Assembly: GCA_963817515.1 (NCBI GenBank) | Contig: CAWFPJ010000036.1 | Location: 12,529 to 76,528 of the forward strand | DNA: 64,000 nucleotides | Source of the DNA: DATMNI01 sp963817515 | Lineage (GTDB): Bacteria; Acidobacteriota; Terriglobia; Bryobacterales; Bryobacteraceae | Direction of reading: 5' to 3' | Shown: piece after piece, positions 18,178 through 26,394 of the stretch | Numbering within the stretch: the stretch's first letter is position 1 | Layout of the letters: each line of letters opens with the position of its first letter | Translations under genes and position numbers: made by a program | The notes under the pieces: model-generated | Databases searched by the model: none | Seen by the model: the letters and a program-made list of their open reading frames with translations, nothing else | What the model was told of the DNA's origin: nothing

Positions 18178-19078
18178 ATTCCTCCTCTCGATAAGCTGGG
18201 AAGTAGTGGTGAGGTGCGACGGCTTTCTTCCGGAGCAGACGTGCATAGGCGGCACGGTCCAAGATGCGGCCGCACAGATAAGCAGGCCGGGTTCCGGTAG
18301 ACCAGCCGCGTTTGAAGCGGGTCAGGCCGTCATCGACGTCGCGGAGCCCGGCGGCGGCGCCAAGGCTGAGCCAGCGGGTGCTTGTGTCGGCGAAAAACTC
18401 TAGCGCTATCCAGAATAGAGCGAAGGAAGCACGCACGCGATAGCCCGCCTTGCTGTAAGCGCCCAGATGGTAGTATGCAATCCCATTTTGCACCATCCAG
18501 AGGATCATGCCCACAGCTTCGCCATCCAGCTCTGCGCGGAACATTTGCAGTCCGGGAACGCGCAGCTGCCGTCGCAGAGCCGACTCGGAAAACGCCGGAA
18601 TGCCTCGGATAGTGTGGCGCTGGATAAGTTGTGAATACAGCTCGATCCATTCACGGTCATAGCGGTCAGGTTCCTCACAATGTATCACGGTCACGGCGCG
18701 AAGGGCCTTTTTTGCGTTGCGACGATGGTGCGCGGAGACAAATTCATCCGGCTTGGAGTTGAGGTCCACTACGAAGTGGCGTTTGAAAGGCAGCACCAAG
18801 TCCGGAAAACACTGCCGCAGCAATGCCGAATCATAGTCTCCGAAAGGATCGGTGACCAGAGAGAGGCATACTAGATCGTTGAGATCCGCAAGATCGGAAG
18901 GAAGACCGGACCAGTTCTGGCAACAGAAAATGGGATAACATCCCATGCCATCGTTTACAGAACAGCCGGGAATGGCGCGGGAGAGAATCCATGCTCTAGA
19001 AGATGGCAGCGCACGAGCCGGGCCGAATTCGGACAGAGAGTCCGCGTAGGCCAGATGCAGGTATCCGGTCGGATCCAT
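18170..19078 (-). CDS. FemAB/CelD-like GNAT acyltransferase (Acetyltransf_6)
   Basis: A 302-residue protein with the double-GNAT layout of FemAB-like transferases. Key region: KRHFVVDLNSKPDEFVSAHH then RRNAKKALRAVTV, the basic segment typical of Acetyltransf_6, followed by YDREWIELYSQLIQRHTIRG and FRAELDGEAVGMILWMVQNG, and YYHLGAYSKAGYRVRASFAL. The C-terminal LSLGAAAGLRDVDDGLTRFK is also characteristic. Such enzymes transfer acyl or aminoacyl groups during exopolysaccharide or peptidoglycan assembly. It is the first gene of the minus-strand sugar cluster. The divergent region up to 19317 should hold its promoter; no operator was identified. Confidence 0.85.
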   Translation of the reverse strand: MDPTGYLHLAYADSLSEFGPARALPSSRAWILSRAIPGCSVNDGMGCYPIFCCQNWSGLPSDLADLNDLVCLSLVTDPFGDYDSALLRQCFPDLVLPFKRHFVVDLNSKPDEFVSAHHRRNAKKALRAVTVIHCEEPDRYDREWIELYSQLIQRHTIRGIPAFSESALRRQLRVPGLQMFRAELDGEAVGMILWMVQNGIAYYHLGAYSKAGYRVRASFALFWIALEFFADTSTRWLSLGAAAGLRDVDDGLTRFKRGWSTGTRPAYLCGRILDRAAYARLLRKKAVAPHHYFPAYREEEFG

Positions 19079-19316
19079 CGGTTTCTCCCATGGCCGTAAC
19101 TAGGCCATAAGTCTCTCATTTATTATAGAGGCCCCGGCAGTGGTGATGAGCCCGGACGGTCCGGAAAATCCCGCGACCGTAACCCGGTTTCAACATGTGG
19201 CTCTAACCGCCACTGATGAGAATACAGCGGGGACAACCTGAATGATGCAGAGTTTACAAGTTTGGCTTGGCTTGCTCCATCTAGCCGTGTCTAAATCGGA
19301 AAGGGAGGACTGATGA

Positions 19317-20705
19317 ATGAAACCCGCACAAACTGCTCTTGCCATGATCGCGCTTTGCTGCCCCGCGGTTGCGCAGCTGAACCCCGATCTTTCCATTACC
19401 TGGGTCGGACAGTCGTGCTTTGTGATTCGCACCGATGGCGGACCGATTGTTGTGACGGACCCTCCGGTTGCCTCGGTCGGATACACGCTGCCGAACATCA
19501 CTGCCGATGCCGTTACTATTACGCACAATCACACGGATCACAACAACTCCGCCGGTGTGGGTGGTAAGTTCACGCTGATCGATGGGCGTCCCGCGACCAC
19601 GCGGCAGGAATTAGCGGCCGCGGGTTTGAGCTTTACCCTGATTCCCGGTTTTCACGACAATCAAAACGGCGCGGTGCGAGGCCCCAATACAATGATGAGG
19701 TGGAACCAGGCCGGCCTCAAGATCGCTCACCTGGGCGACCTGGGGCAGGATCAACTGACGGCTGCCCAACTGGCCGACCTGCAAAACCTCGACATTCTCT
19801 TCATCCCGGCCGGGGGCTTCTTCACTATCTCGCCGGAACGAGCTGCCGGTTACGTGAACGAACTGAGGCCCAGAATTGCCATCCTGATGCACTATCGCAC
19901 GGCCTTGGGTGGGCCGGCGCAACTCGCCGCACTGCCGGCTGCCGGCGCGCCCTTTTCTCCGGTGGTCTATAAACCGGCTGCGGTTACGGTCAATCAAAGT
20001 ACGCTGCCGACCTCGACCGAGGTTTGGGTGATGCAGCCATCGTCCGACACTGTTGCAGTCAACTCCGCCAGTTTTTCCGCCGGAGCGCCCGTGGCTCCCG
20101 GCTCGATCGCGTCCATTTTCGGGAAGATCACGGGCTCACAAACCACGGCCATCAACTCATATCCGCTGCCGCGCAAGCTGGGCGAAACGGAAGTATTGGT
20201 GGACGGAACTACCGTGCCGCTTTTCTACGCCTCCCCCTCACAGATCAATCTGCAGGTGCCGATGGCGCAAGCGGCCGGCCAGGCGCTGGCCGAGGTACGG
20301 GTAGGAGGACAGGTGATTGCGCGCGCTCCCCTGACCGTGGTCCCCAATGCGCCAGGTCTGTTCGCCGTCGCTAACCAGGATGGGCGCCTGAACACATCGA
20401 CGGCGCCTGCGCATCGCGGCGAGGTGCTACACATTTACGGAACCGGTGTGGGCGCGGTTACGCCCGTGGTGGATGACGGCGCACCGGCTCTAGCGCAGCC
20501 GCTTTCAATCGGCCTCGTGCCACCAAATGTATTTCTGGGGACCAGTCAACTGGCGGTCGGTTTCAGCGGCCTTGCCCCGGGAACGGCTGGCGGCTGGCAG
20601 ATCGACGTCCTTCTCCCCCGTGATTCACCTGTTGGCAACAATCTCTCTCTGGTCGTCGTGAACGGCCTTACCAGCAACCCGATCCCGGTCGCGGTGATTG
20701 AGTGA
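19317..20705 (+). CDS. Secreted MBL-fold metallo-hydrolase with Solibacter-type C-terminal domain
   Basis: A 462-residue protein with signal peptide (MKPAQTALAMIALCCPAVAQ). Residues ~20-215 are a metallo-beta-lactamase/UlaG-like fold: SITWVGQSCFVIRTDGGPIV, the HNHTDHNNS zinc motif, FHDNQNG, KIAHLGDLGQ, and the RIAILMHY region. Residues ~240-462 match the TIGR03437 domain typical of Solibacter: SASFSAGAPVAPGSIASIFG, KLGETEVLVDGTTVPLFYAS, SQINLQVP, and GEVLHIYGTGVGAVTP. That domain is usually the last part of extracellular proteins in this group and is probably a surface or adhesion-like module. ATG 19317 follows GGGAGG. The substrate is unknown. Confidence 0.9.
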   Translation: MKPAQTALAMIALCCPAVAQLNPDLSITWVGQSCFVIRTDGGPIVVTDPPVASVGYTLPNITADAVTITHNHTDHNNSAGVGGKFTLIDGRPATTRQELAAAGLSFTLIPGFHDNQNGAVRGPNTMMRWNQAGLKIAHLGDLGQDQLTAAQLADLQNLDILFIPAGGFFTISPERAAGYVNELRPRIAILMHYRTALGGPAQLAALPAAGAPFSPVVYKPAAVTVNQSTLPTSTEVWVMQPSSDTVAVNSASFSAGAPVAPGSIASIFGKITGSQTTAINSYPLPRKLGETEVLVDGTTVPLFYASPSQINLQVPMAQAAGQALAEVRVGGQVIARAPLTVVPNAPGLFAVANQDGRLNTSTAPAHRGEVLHIYGTGVGAVTPVVDDGAPALAQPLSIGLVPPNVFLGTSQLAVGFSGLAPGTAGGWQIDVLLPRDSPVGNNLSLVVVNGLTSNPIPVAVIE

Positions 20706-20848
20706 AGCTGAAGGCGCGGCGCGCGCGCATGGCATAGACGCCGGTAGAAACCTGAACTGCTTTGCCTTGACGCCGGGAAGTTTGTGCTTGCGTCACAGCA
20801 GAATGTCGTTTAGATTACAAGTACGAGGTGATGCTTCAGTTTTAATCC

Positions 20849-21379
20849 ATGCCGTGCTATAACACACCACTGGGAGTCCGATTCAACGACTCCGTATTCA
20901 CCGAACCTATGCCGCTGGCGCAGTGGAGCCCGCCCGCTTGCGCCGGGATCGTGGTTATCCTGGCGCGAAATCCGCAATGGGCGCCGAAGCCGCTGCAGCC
21001 GCTCTACTTCGGCCAATTCGGCAATGATGCGGCACGCGGGGCGAGTCTGCCGGCGAACGCCCGCCGCGACGATCTGCTGGTCTCCACGCTGCCCATGCCG
21101 TATTCCACTGCCGCGCAGCGCCGCGCCATCTGCAATGAACTGATTGCCGGATATAATCCCGCGTGCCAAGCCAACGGAACCATGGCTTCGGCGCACGAAA
21201 TAGCGCGCAAAATCGATGAACTGGACGCCCGCCAGCAGGAACAGAGTCAGCAGATTCTGTCCCTGCTGGCTCAGCTCGGAACGCTGTTCGGGCCACAACC
21301 GGTGGCTCCGCGGAGGCCGATTGGCTTCGTTCCGCAACTGGCATCCAGCGGGGCTGGGGCTACTGAAAGCGGAAGCTAG
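20849..21379 (+). CDS. Hypothetical protein with C-terminal helical segment
   Basis: A 176-residue protein, no signal peptide and no family recognised. The N-terminal ~90 residues (MPCYNTPLGVRFNDSVFTEP, CAGIVVILARNPQW, LQPLYFGQFGND) look like a small alpha/beta domain, possibly a binding or structural protein. Residues ~115-145 (SAHEIARKIDELDARQQEQS) form a likely coiled coil. The end is Pro-rich. It overlaps the end of the SIMPL gene on the other strand by 20 bases, a convergent arrangement. Coding is supported by length, composition and clean frame. Function not assigned. Confidence 0.6.
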   Translation: MPCYNTPLGVRFNDSVFTEPMPLAQWSPPACAGIVVILARNPQWAPKPLQPLYFGQFGNDAARGASLPANARRDDLLVSTLPMPYSTAAQRRAICNELIAGYNPACQANGTMASAHEIARKIDELDARQQEQSQQILSLLAQLGTLFGPQPVAPRRPIGFVPQLASSGAGATESGS

Positions 21380-22112
21380 CCGTTACTCGCGCGTAATATT
21401 CCAACTCGCCGGCGGCGGATGGAGTATCCGGACCGAAGGCCCATGGCATCTGGGCCCGCAGCGCCGAGTAGACGCCGTTTGAAGCCACGATGTCTTCGGA
21501 AATGGCCACCGGATCTCCAAGCTCTTTACCGGCTGTGGCGGCCAATGTTTCCGCTTTCCCCCGTGCGTCCCTGCCCGCTGCATCCAGCGCCGACTTGCGC
21601 GCGCCTGCCTCATCCGCCGCATGATAGGACAGCCCGCTTGCCAGAGTTGCGCCCACCTTGACGAGGGCATCGGCAATTTCTCCGGCCCGGGCAGCCTCCC
21701 TCACTCTGACTCGCAGCACGCTCCTCGCCTGGTAGGCTCCAACCTGGTAGCTTCCAAACTGGACGTCAGGCTGCAATACGGCAGGCGCGGCAAAAGCGTT
21801 TAAGCCGCCTTGTCCGATTGGCGGGACGCCATACGGGGGCAGCGCCTGCATCAGGGGCGCGTAAACGCTGACTACGTTCAGCGAGACCGTTTGCAGATCG
21901 GGAGGTTGTACACCCAGCGTGGCAACCGCCTGTGCGATCTGCGTGGTTTTGGTTTGATGGTTGCGTATGGCTTGCGATCCGCTGGCGCCACCAGCTGTAA
22001 TCTCAATCAGAAATTCCGCGCTCTCCGGCGCAACCCGGCGCACTGCTTCGCCAACCACTGCGACTCCCTCCAGCGGCTGCGTCTGGTTTCGACTTCCGTA
22101 TGCTGGCATCAT
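21360..22112 (-). CDS. SIMPL domain-containing protein (DUF541)
   Basis: About 250 residues from ATG 22112 (MMPAYGSRNQTQPLEGVAVV), which has AGAGGACGG upstream. The SIMPL/DUF541 fold is seen as GEAVRRVAPESAEFLIEITA, DLQTVSLNVVSVYAPL, SYQVGAYQARSVLRVRVREA, GATLASGLSYHAADEAGARK, DARGKAETLAATAGKELGDP, and ELEYYARVTASFRF at the end. Most SIMPL proteins are periplasmic, but no signal peptide is visible here, even when the start is moved upstream. Family function is poorly defined (oxidative stress and outer-membrane proteins). A longer frame to 22367 exists but runs into the neighbouring gene. Confidence 0.85.
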   Translation of the reverse strand: MMPAYGSRNQTQPLEGVAVVGEAVRRVAPESAEFLIEITAGGASGSQAIRNHQTKTTQIAQAVATLGVQPPDLQTVSLNVVSVYAPLMQALPPYGVPPIGQGGLNAFAAPAVLQPDVQFGSYQVGAYQARSVLRVRVREAARAGEIADALVKVGATLASGLSYHAADEAGARKSALDAAGRDARGKAETLAATAGKELGDPVAISEDIVASNGVYSALRAQMPWAFGPDTPSAAGELEYYARVTASFRFQ

Positions 22113-22242
22113 TTTTCCGTCCTCTCTTAGGCTTACTTTTGAAGCCGCGGGTAAACCGGCGTTACCCGGCGGTGCCGGCCCCGTGGTGGAGCGCGCCGGT
22201 GCAGTTCCACCGGCGCGGCTCCGTTGTTTCGCTCCTGACATC

Positions 22243-22809
22243 CTAGAAACAGCCTGCCAAAGGAGACATGCCGTAGCTGGTTGCCGGGCGCAACCCAACT
22301 TGTGCCAGTAACTGCGCCACCTGCGGATGGATCTGGCCAAAGGTCTGGCCAATGCCGCCCGCGCCAATCAGGCTCTGTGGAGCTAGCGGATAGCCGAACT
22401 GCGGCTGTTGTTGTGGCCAGCCCTGAAATTGCGGTTGCTGTTGCTGATAACCGGCCTGGGGTTGCTGTTGCGGCCAGCCCTGGTAGGCCAACATCGGATT
22501 CTGCCACGGAACCTGCGCCAGCGGATGCTGCAGGTTCGGCGCGAGCGCCGGGTTCTGCAGGCCGGTGGCGGCCAGCGGGTTCAATGCCAAAAGCTGTTGT
22601 AGTAGCCCTAATTGGCCGGCGATGCCCACACCCTGGTAGGGGTGCGGATATATGCCGTATCCGCCGAAGCCCGGATTCGCCTGTGGCTGACCTGTAATCG
22701 CGGGGTTGAAGGGGGGTTGGAATGCCGTGTAAGGCAAACCGAATGGCGTAGCTCCTCCGGAGTACGCGCCTTGCGTCTGGTAGTTCTGGAACGGATCGTG
22801 TGTCATCAT
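22243..22809 (-). CDS. Low-complexity Gln/Pro/Gly/Tyr-rich protein
   Basis: A 188-residue protein from ATG 22809 (MMTHDPFQNYQTQGAYSGGA), preceded by GAGGAGT. The composition is extreme: Gln, Pro, Gly, Tyr and Ala. It holds a repeated motif GWPQQQPQ (twice) and YQQQQPQF, and a more structured end (GGIGQTFGQIHPQVAQLLAQ). No family is recognised. The pattern resembles intrinsically disordered or adhesive polymers and phase-separating proteins, but there is no direct evidence for either. It lies between the HTH gene and the SIMPL gene on the same strand, with the SIMPL start 130 bases downstream of its stop. The reading frame is open and clean. Confidence 0.65.
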   Translation of the reverse strand: MMTHDPFQNYQTQGAYSGGATPFGLPYTAFQPPFNPAITGQPQANPGFGGYGIYPHPYQGVGIAGQLGLLQQLLALNPLAATGLQNPALAPNLQHPLAQVPWQNPMLAYQGWPQQQPQAGYQQQQPQFQGWPQQQPQFGYPLAPQSLIGAGGIGQTFGQIHPQVAQLLAQVGLRPATSYGMSPLAGCF

Positions 22810-22952
22810 TATTTGGACTCCTCTCCGTATTTGTTCTTTGGATTTGACGCCGCTCAGTCGGCGTCTTAAGGCCAATCTTGCCACACGGTCCCAACAGCCG
22901 TATGCGTCTGTTGCCGCAGTTTCCGCAACTGCCGCAAATCCTTCTAAGTCAT

Positions 22953-23189
22953 TCAACTTCGTCCCGCGACAGCAGAGACGAGGGTAAGCTTCTTCACTTT
23001 GGATGCTTCCTGGCTTTGCAGCCAGTTGGCCAACTCGGTCTGGCGAAATCTCCATTGGCGGCCCACCTTAATCGCCGGAATTTCCTGGTATTCCGCCCAC
23101 AGGCAAAGGGTTCTGGTGGAGATGCCAAGCCACTTCGAGACTGCCGCAGTAGTCAGCAGAGGTTCGCGAATATTTGTCAGCTTTTCCAT
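22953..23189 (-). CDS. Helix-turn-helix protein, excisionase/MerR-like (HTH_17)
   Basis: About 78 residues from ATG 23189 (MEKLTNIREPLLTTAAVSKW), with AGAGAGG upstream. The winged helix reads LGISTRTLCLWAEYQEIPAI then KVGRQWRFRQTELANWL, the typical sequence of DNA-binding excisionase-type HTH_17 proteins (helix-turn-helix plus R/Q-rich wing). The longer ATG at 23231 lacks better support. It may regulate the Gln-rich and SIMPL genes downstream. No integrase is nearby. Confidence 0.85.
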   Translation of the reverse strand: MEKLTNIREPLLTTAAVSKWLGISTRTLCLWAEYQEIPAIKVGRQWRFRQTELANWLQSQEASKVKKLTLVSAVAGRS

Positions 23190-23330
23190 AGGCCTCTCTT
23201 CCTTTTCGACCCGTGAGCGCACTGCTGTCAAGGCAAGAATCCATATCGTAACGATTACAATTTGCTAACCGTGACGGAGAGCCCAAGCTGGAAACTTGTA
23301 CGGCATTCCCGATTGTCAGTCCGAGGCTCG

Positions 23331-24944
23331 TCAGTCAGAGGCTATGGGGCCTTCCCCTCTGGACAAGTCCTGGATAAGCTTTTCGCGGCGTGCGCCGGCG
23401 GCGTGGACGGCGGAATCCATCGCGATCCAGTAGACCACGCCGCCGATCACCGCGGCGAACGCCAGCATCAGGCTGAAAACGATTTCGCTGTTGAACGCAT
23501 AGCGCGCCAGGTATGCCAGCAACACGGGGATCAGCGAAAGCGGATAGAGCAGGAAGATCAACGCCTGAAAGCGGCTGGAGGCGCCGCCCTGCGAGACCTG
23601 AACCGGGTTGAGACCGCGCGGATATTGCACCGAGCTGATGTTTCCCAGGGCCATCATGTAGAGCGAGCAGACCCCTACCACCACCAGCGTTTCCAGCACC
23701 TGGGCGTATCCCAAACTCACGCGCAGCGCCGACGTGATGCCCACCAGGACTGCGACCTCAAGATAGATGAAAACCAGAGACGCGATATTCTTTCCTGCCA
23801 GGGTGGTGGACATCGGCGGCGGGGCGGCGAAATAGATTTGGGCGGCGGAGCGGTCAAACCCGAAGCAGTTCCAGAATGAAACCTGGCCCAGTAAGGTTAG
23901 GGCATAAACGCAGATCACGGTCAGGAAGTGACGGGAAAGTGCGGAGTGGCGCTCGGCGCGGCTGCCCAGGATCATAGGCAGCCAGACCATGAGGCCGAAC
24001 GAAAAACCCATCACGAAGATCATACGGTAGCGGGGCGTGCGGGAGAGCGAGCGGAGTTCTTTTTCAACGATGGCGGCCAGCGGGTCGCGCAAGATCAGCC
24101 CGGGTAAACGATAAAAGATTTCGGACAGAGAGTGCCACCGCGTGACGCCGCTGCGTAAGGGCGTGGCCTGCGCGGCAACCGCATCAAAACGCAGTCCGCG
24201 CTCAAATTGGGCACGCCCGAACCAAGCGGCCAGCAAGGTCCAAACGCAGATGGAGAGAAGGGCGATAGAGGTGGAATCTCCCAGGGCGACATGGGCCGCG
24301 GCGGTCCAGGGCCAGCCGGCGGTTCCCACAGCGCCATCAACACCGCGCAGCCTGTCGGCGTGAAGGTGGCCGGTCATGAGAAGGAAACGCGGCACCGTCC
24401 AAAGCATGAGCAGAAAAAAGACCAGAAGTTCGCGCACCTTGCGGCGCGAGAGCAGGCGCACCAGCAGGCTGCGGGTTCCGCAGGCCAGCAAAAGGTTGAA
24501 GAGAATATAAATCAGCACGGCCGCCAGGGTCCGCGCCGCCCCCGGCCAGCCGCCCGCGGCGCGATTGCTGAGCAGGCCACACGCGCCGCCGGTTAATACC
24601 AGCAGCATCTCCATGCCAGTGGTCAGACGCAAAAGCGTTTCCACGAAAAACAGCTTGCCGTGCGGGATCGGGTACACCAGCAGCTTGCGCATGTCGAGCG
24701 ACGAGCCGAGGCTGGCCGAGAGAATCGGCATGGCCTGCCAGTAAACGCAGATACCCAGCAGGCCGAGGGGCAGAAAGGTGCGCAGCCAGTTCGAGTCGGC
24801 GCGGGAGACTTCGAACCAAACGCCGACGGCGACCGCGGTCCAGATTGAATACCAGATGACGCCGGTAATTACGCTGAAGATCGCGCCGCGGCGTCCCGCC
24901 ATCCGCATGCTGAGGAACTGGGCGCGCAGGATGGCCGCGATCAT
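23331..24944 (-). CDS. ABC transporter permease (ABC-2 type exporter)
   Basis: About 537 residues with roughly twelve hydrophobic segments, for example AIFSVITGVIWYSIWTAVAV, TFLPLGLLGICVYWQAMPIL, LLVFFLLMLWTVPRFLLMTG, and, in the second half, FVMGFSFGLMVWLPMILGS and HFLTVICVYALTLLGQVSF. The soluble region around LRSLSRTPRYRMIF is typical of ABC-2 permeases. ATG 24944 overlaps the stop of the ATPase gene by 4 bases (ATGA). A longer frame to 25088 lies inside the ATPase gene and is rejected. Exporter direction is inferred from the family; the substrate is unknown. Last gene of a four-gene operon. Confidence 0.85.
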   Translation of the reverse strand: MIAAILRAQFLSMRMAGRRGAIFSVITGVIWYSIWTAVAVGVWFEVSRADSNWLRTFLPLGLLGICVYWQAMPILSASLGSSLDMRKLLVYPIPHGKLFFVETLLRLTTGMEMLLVLTGGACGLLSNRAAGGWPGAARTLAAVLIYILFNLLLACGTRSLLVRLLSRRKVRELLVFFLLMLWTVPRFLLMTGHLHADRLRGVDGAVGTAGWPWTAAAHVALGDSTSIALLSICVWTLLAAWFGRAQFERGLRFDAVAAQATPLRSGVTRWHSLSEIFYRLPGLILRDPLAAIVEKELRSLSRTPRYRMIFVMGFSFGLMVWLPMILGSRAERHSALSRHFLTVICVYALTLLGQVSFWNCFGFDRSAAQIYFAAPPPMSTTLAGKNIASLVFIYLEVAVLVGITSALRVSLGYAQVLETLVVVGVCSLYMMALGNISSVQYPRGLNPVQVSQGGASSRFQALIFLLYPLSLIPVLLAYLARYAFNSEIVFSLMLAFAAVIGGVVYWIAMDSAVHAAGARREKLIQDLSRGEGPIASD

Positions 24945-25696
24945 AGCCAGTCCAGGCGGTCCATCTGGTGACCGGCGCCCACCAGGCGGACGAAAGCATC
25001 TTCGAGCGACTCGCTGCCGGCGCGCAGATCGGCCATGGCGCCGCTGGTGAGGATCTTGCCATGGTTGATGATGGCCACGCGGTCGCACAGGCGTTCCACA
25101 ACTTCCAGCACGTGGCTGGTAAGGAAGATGGTGGCGCCGCGACGCACCTGGTCGATCAGAATATCTTTCATCAGGCGCGCGCCCACGGCGTCCACGCCTT
25201 CGAACGGCTCATCCATGAGGAACAGGTCCGGATGGTGGATGAGGGAAGCCGCCATGGCTATGCGTTTGCGCATACCTTTGGAATATTCGGCGATGATCTT
25301 GCGGTCGGCCTGCAGTTGAAAGAGTTCCATGAGGCCGCGTGCCCGCTCCACCGCGGTGGGGCGTGGGAGGCCATACATGCGGCCCACGAATTCCAGAAAC
25401 TCGACGCCGGTGAGGCGGTCGAAGAGGAGGGATTCGTCGGGGACCAGGCCGATATGCTTTTTGACTTCGAGTTCCTGTTCAGGCAGACGGAACCCCAGAA
25501 TCTCAATCGAGCCGCTGTCGGCCGGAATCAGGCCCGTGAGCATCCGGATGGTGGTGGACTTGCCAGCGCCGTTGGGGCCAAGGAAGCCGAAGAACGAGCC
25601 GCGCGGCACTTCCAGATCGACGCCATCCACGGCGGCTTTCAAACCATAAGACTTTCTCAAGTCACGGACCAGGACGGCGGGAGAAGCCGGTGACAT
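24941..25696 (-). CDS. ABC transporter ATP-binding protein
   Basis: 251 residues, the usual size for an exporter ATPase. Walker A is GPNGAGKST, the Q loop is near KKHIGLVPDES, the signature is AEYSKGMRKRIAMAASL (YSKGM in place of LSGGQ), Walker B is LFLMDEPFEGVD, and the H loop is ATIFLTSHVLEVVERLC. It powers the adjacent permease. TAATG overlap with the upstream methyltransferase stop and ATGA overlap with the permease indicate coupled translation. Confidence 0.95.
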   Translation of the reverse strand: MSPASPAVLVRDLRKSYGLKAAVDGVDLEVPRGSFFGFLGPNGAGKSTTIRMLTGLIPADSGSIEILGFRLPEQELEVKKHIGLVPDESLLFDRLTGVEFLEFVGRMYGLPRPTAVERARGLMELFQLQADRKIIAEYSKGMRKRIAMAASLIHHPDLFLMDEPFEGVDAVGARLMKDILIDQVRRGATIFLTSHVLEVVERLCDRVAIINHGKILTSGAMADLRAGSESLEDAFVRLVGAGHQMDRLDWL

Positions 25697-26394
25697 TAAT
25701 GGGCGTCGCTCTTTTTGAAGATGAGGATGTGCTGCCGCGGCAGGGGCTCGAGAACTTTGTCCAGTCTGAAGCCTTCGGGTTCGAGTTCGGTTTTCACCTG
25801 GGCCACCGTCATCTTGTGCTCCGGGCGGATGGGCACGTTAGGGTCTTCGCCACGATATTCCAGCAGCACCAGGCGGCCATCCGGCTTCAGCGATTGGCGG
25901 ATGTGGCGCAGCATCTTCTGCGGCTCGGAGAACTCGTGGTAAACATCGACCAGCAGTACCAGGTCAAGGGCGCCATCGGGAAGCTTGGGATCGTCAATGC
26001 TACCCAGCACGCTTTCGTAATTGGCGAGCTTGCGCTGCAGCATATTCTTGCGCAGCAGTTCGATCATCTGGGGCTGAATATCGTTGGCGTACACCTTGCC
26101 TTGAGGGCCAACACGTTCCGCCATGCGCCACGTCATGTAACCCGCGCCGGCGCCGATGTCGGCGACCGTGGTGCCTTTGGCGATGCCGATGGCGTCCAGG
26201 GCGGCGTCGGGAGCCTCTTCGGTTTCGCGCTCGGCCCGCACCAGCCAGTCGGCGCCGCCCGGTCCCATGACCCCGGCATACTTCCGGCCACTTACCGGGT
26301 GTACGCCCTGCGCCCACAAGAGGGCAGCGGAAAGAATCAGCAGTAGACAGACGGATCGGCGCATGGCGTTACTGGTTGCCGTTTTCATTCGCAC
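25696..26394 (-). CDS. Exported class I SAM-dependent methyltransferase
   Basis: About 232 residues; starts with MRMKTATSNAMRRSVCLLLI (LSAALLWAQG), a signal peptide, so it should be exported or membrane-anchored, unusual for a SAM enzyme. Motif I is TTVADIGAGAGYMTWRMAER; then KVYANDIQPQMIELLRKNML, and the DLVLLVDVYHEFSEPQKMLR segment. This matches methyltransferase-domain proteins common in Acidobacteriota. The start overlaps the end of the M49 gene by 26 bases. SAM availability outside the cytoplasm is doubtful, so the role is uncertain; the signal may instead be a membrane anchor. Confidence 0.8.
   Translation of the reverse strand: MRMKTATSNAMRRSVCLLLILSAALLWAQGVHPVSGRKYAGVMGPGGADWLVRAERETEEAPDAALDAIGIAKGTTVADIGAGAGYMTWRMAERVGPQGKVYANDIQPQMIELLRKNMLQRKLANYESVLGSIDDPKLPDGALDLVLLVDVYHEFSEPQKMLRHIRQSLKPDGRLVLLEYRGEDPNVPIRPEHKMTVAQVKTELEPEGFRLDKVLEPLPRQHILIFKKSDAH

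Noticed and set aside
22113..22367. Upstream extension of the SIMPL gene
   Set aside because: Extends into the end of the Gln-rich gene and lacks SIMPL sequence; ATG at 22112 has a good ribosome binding site.
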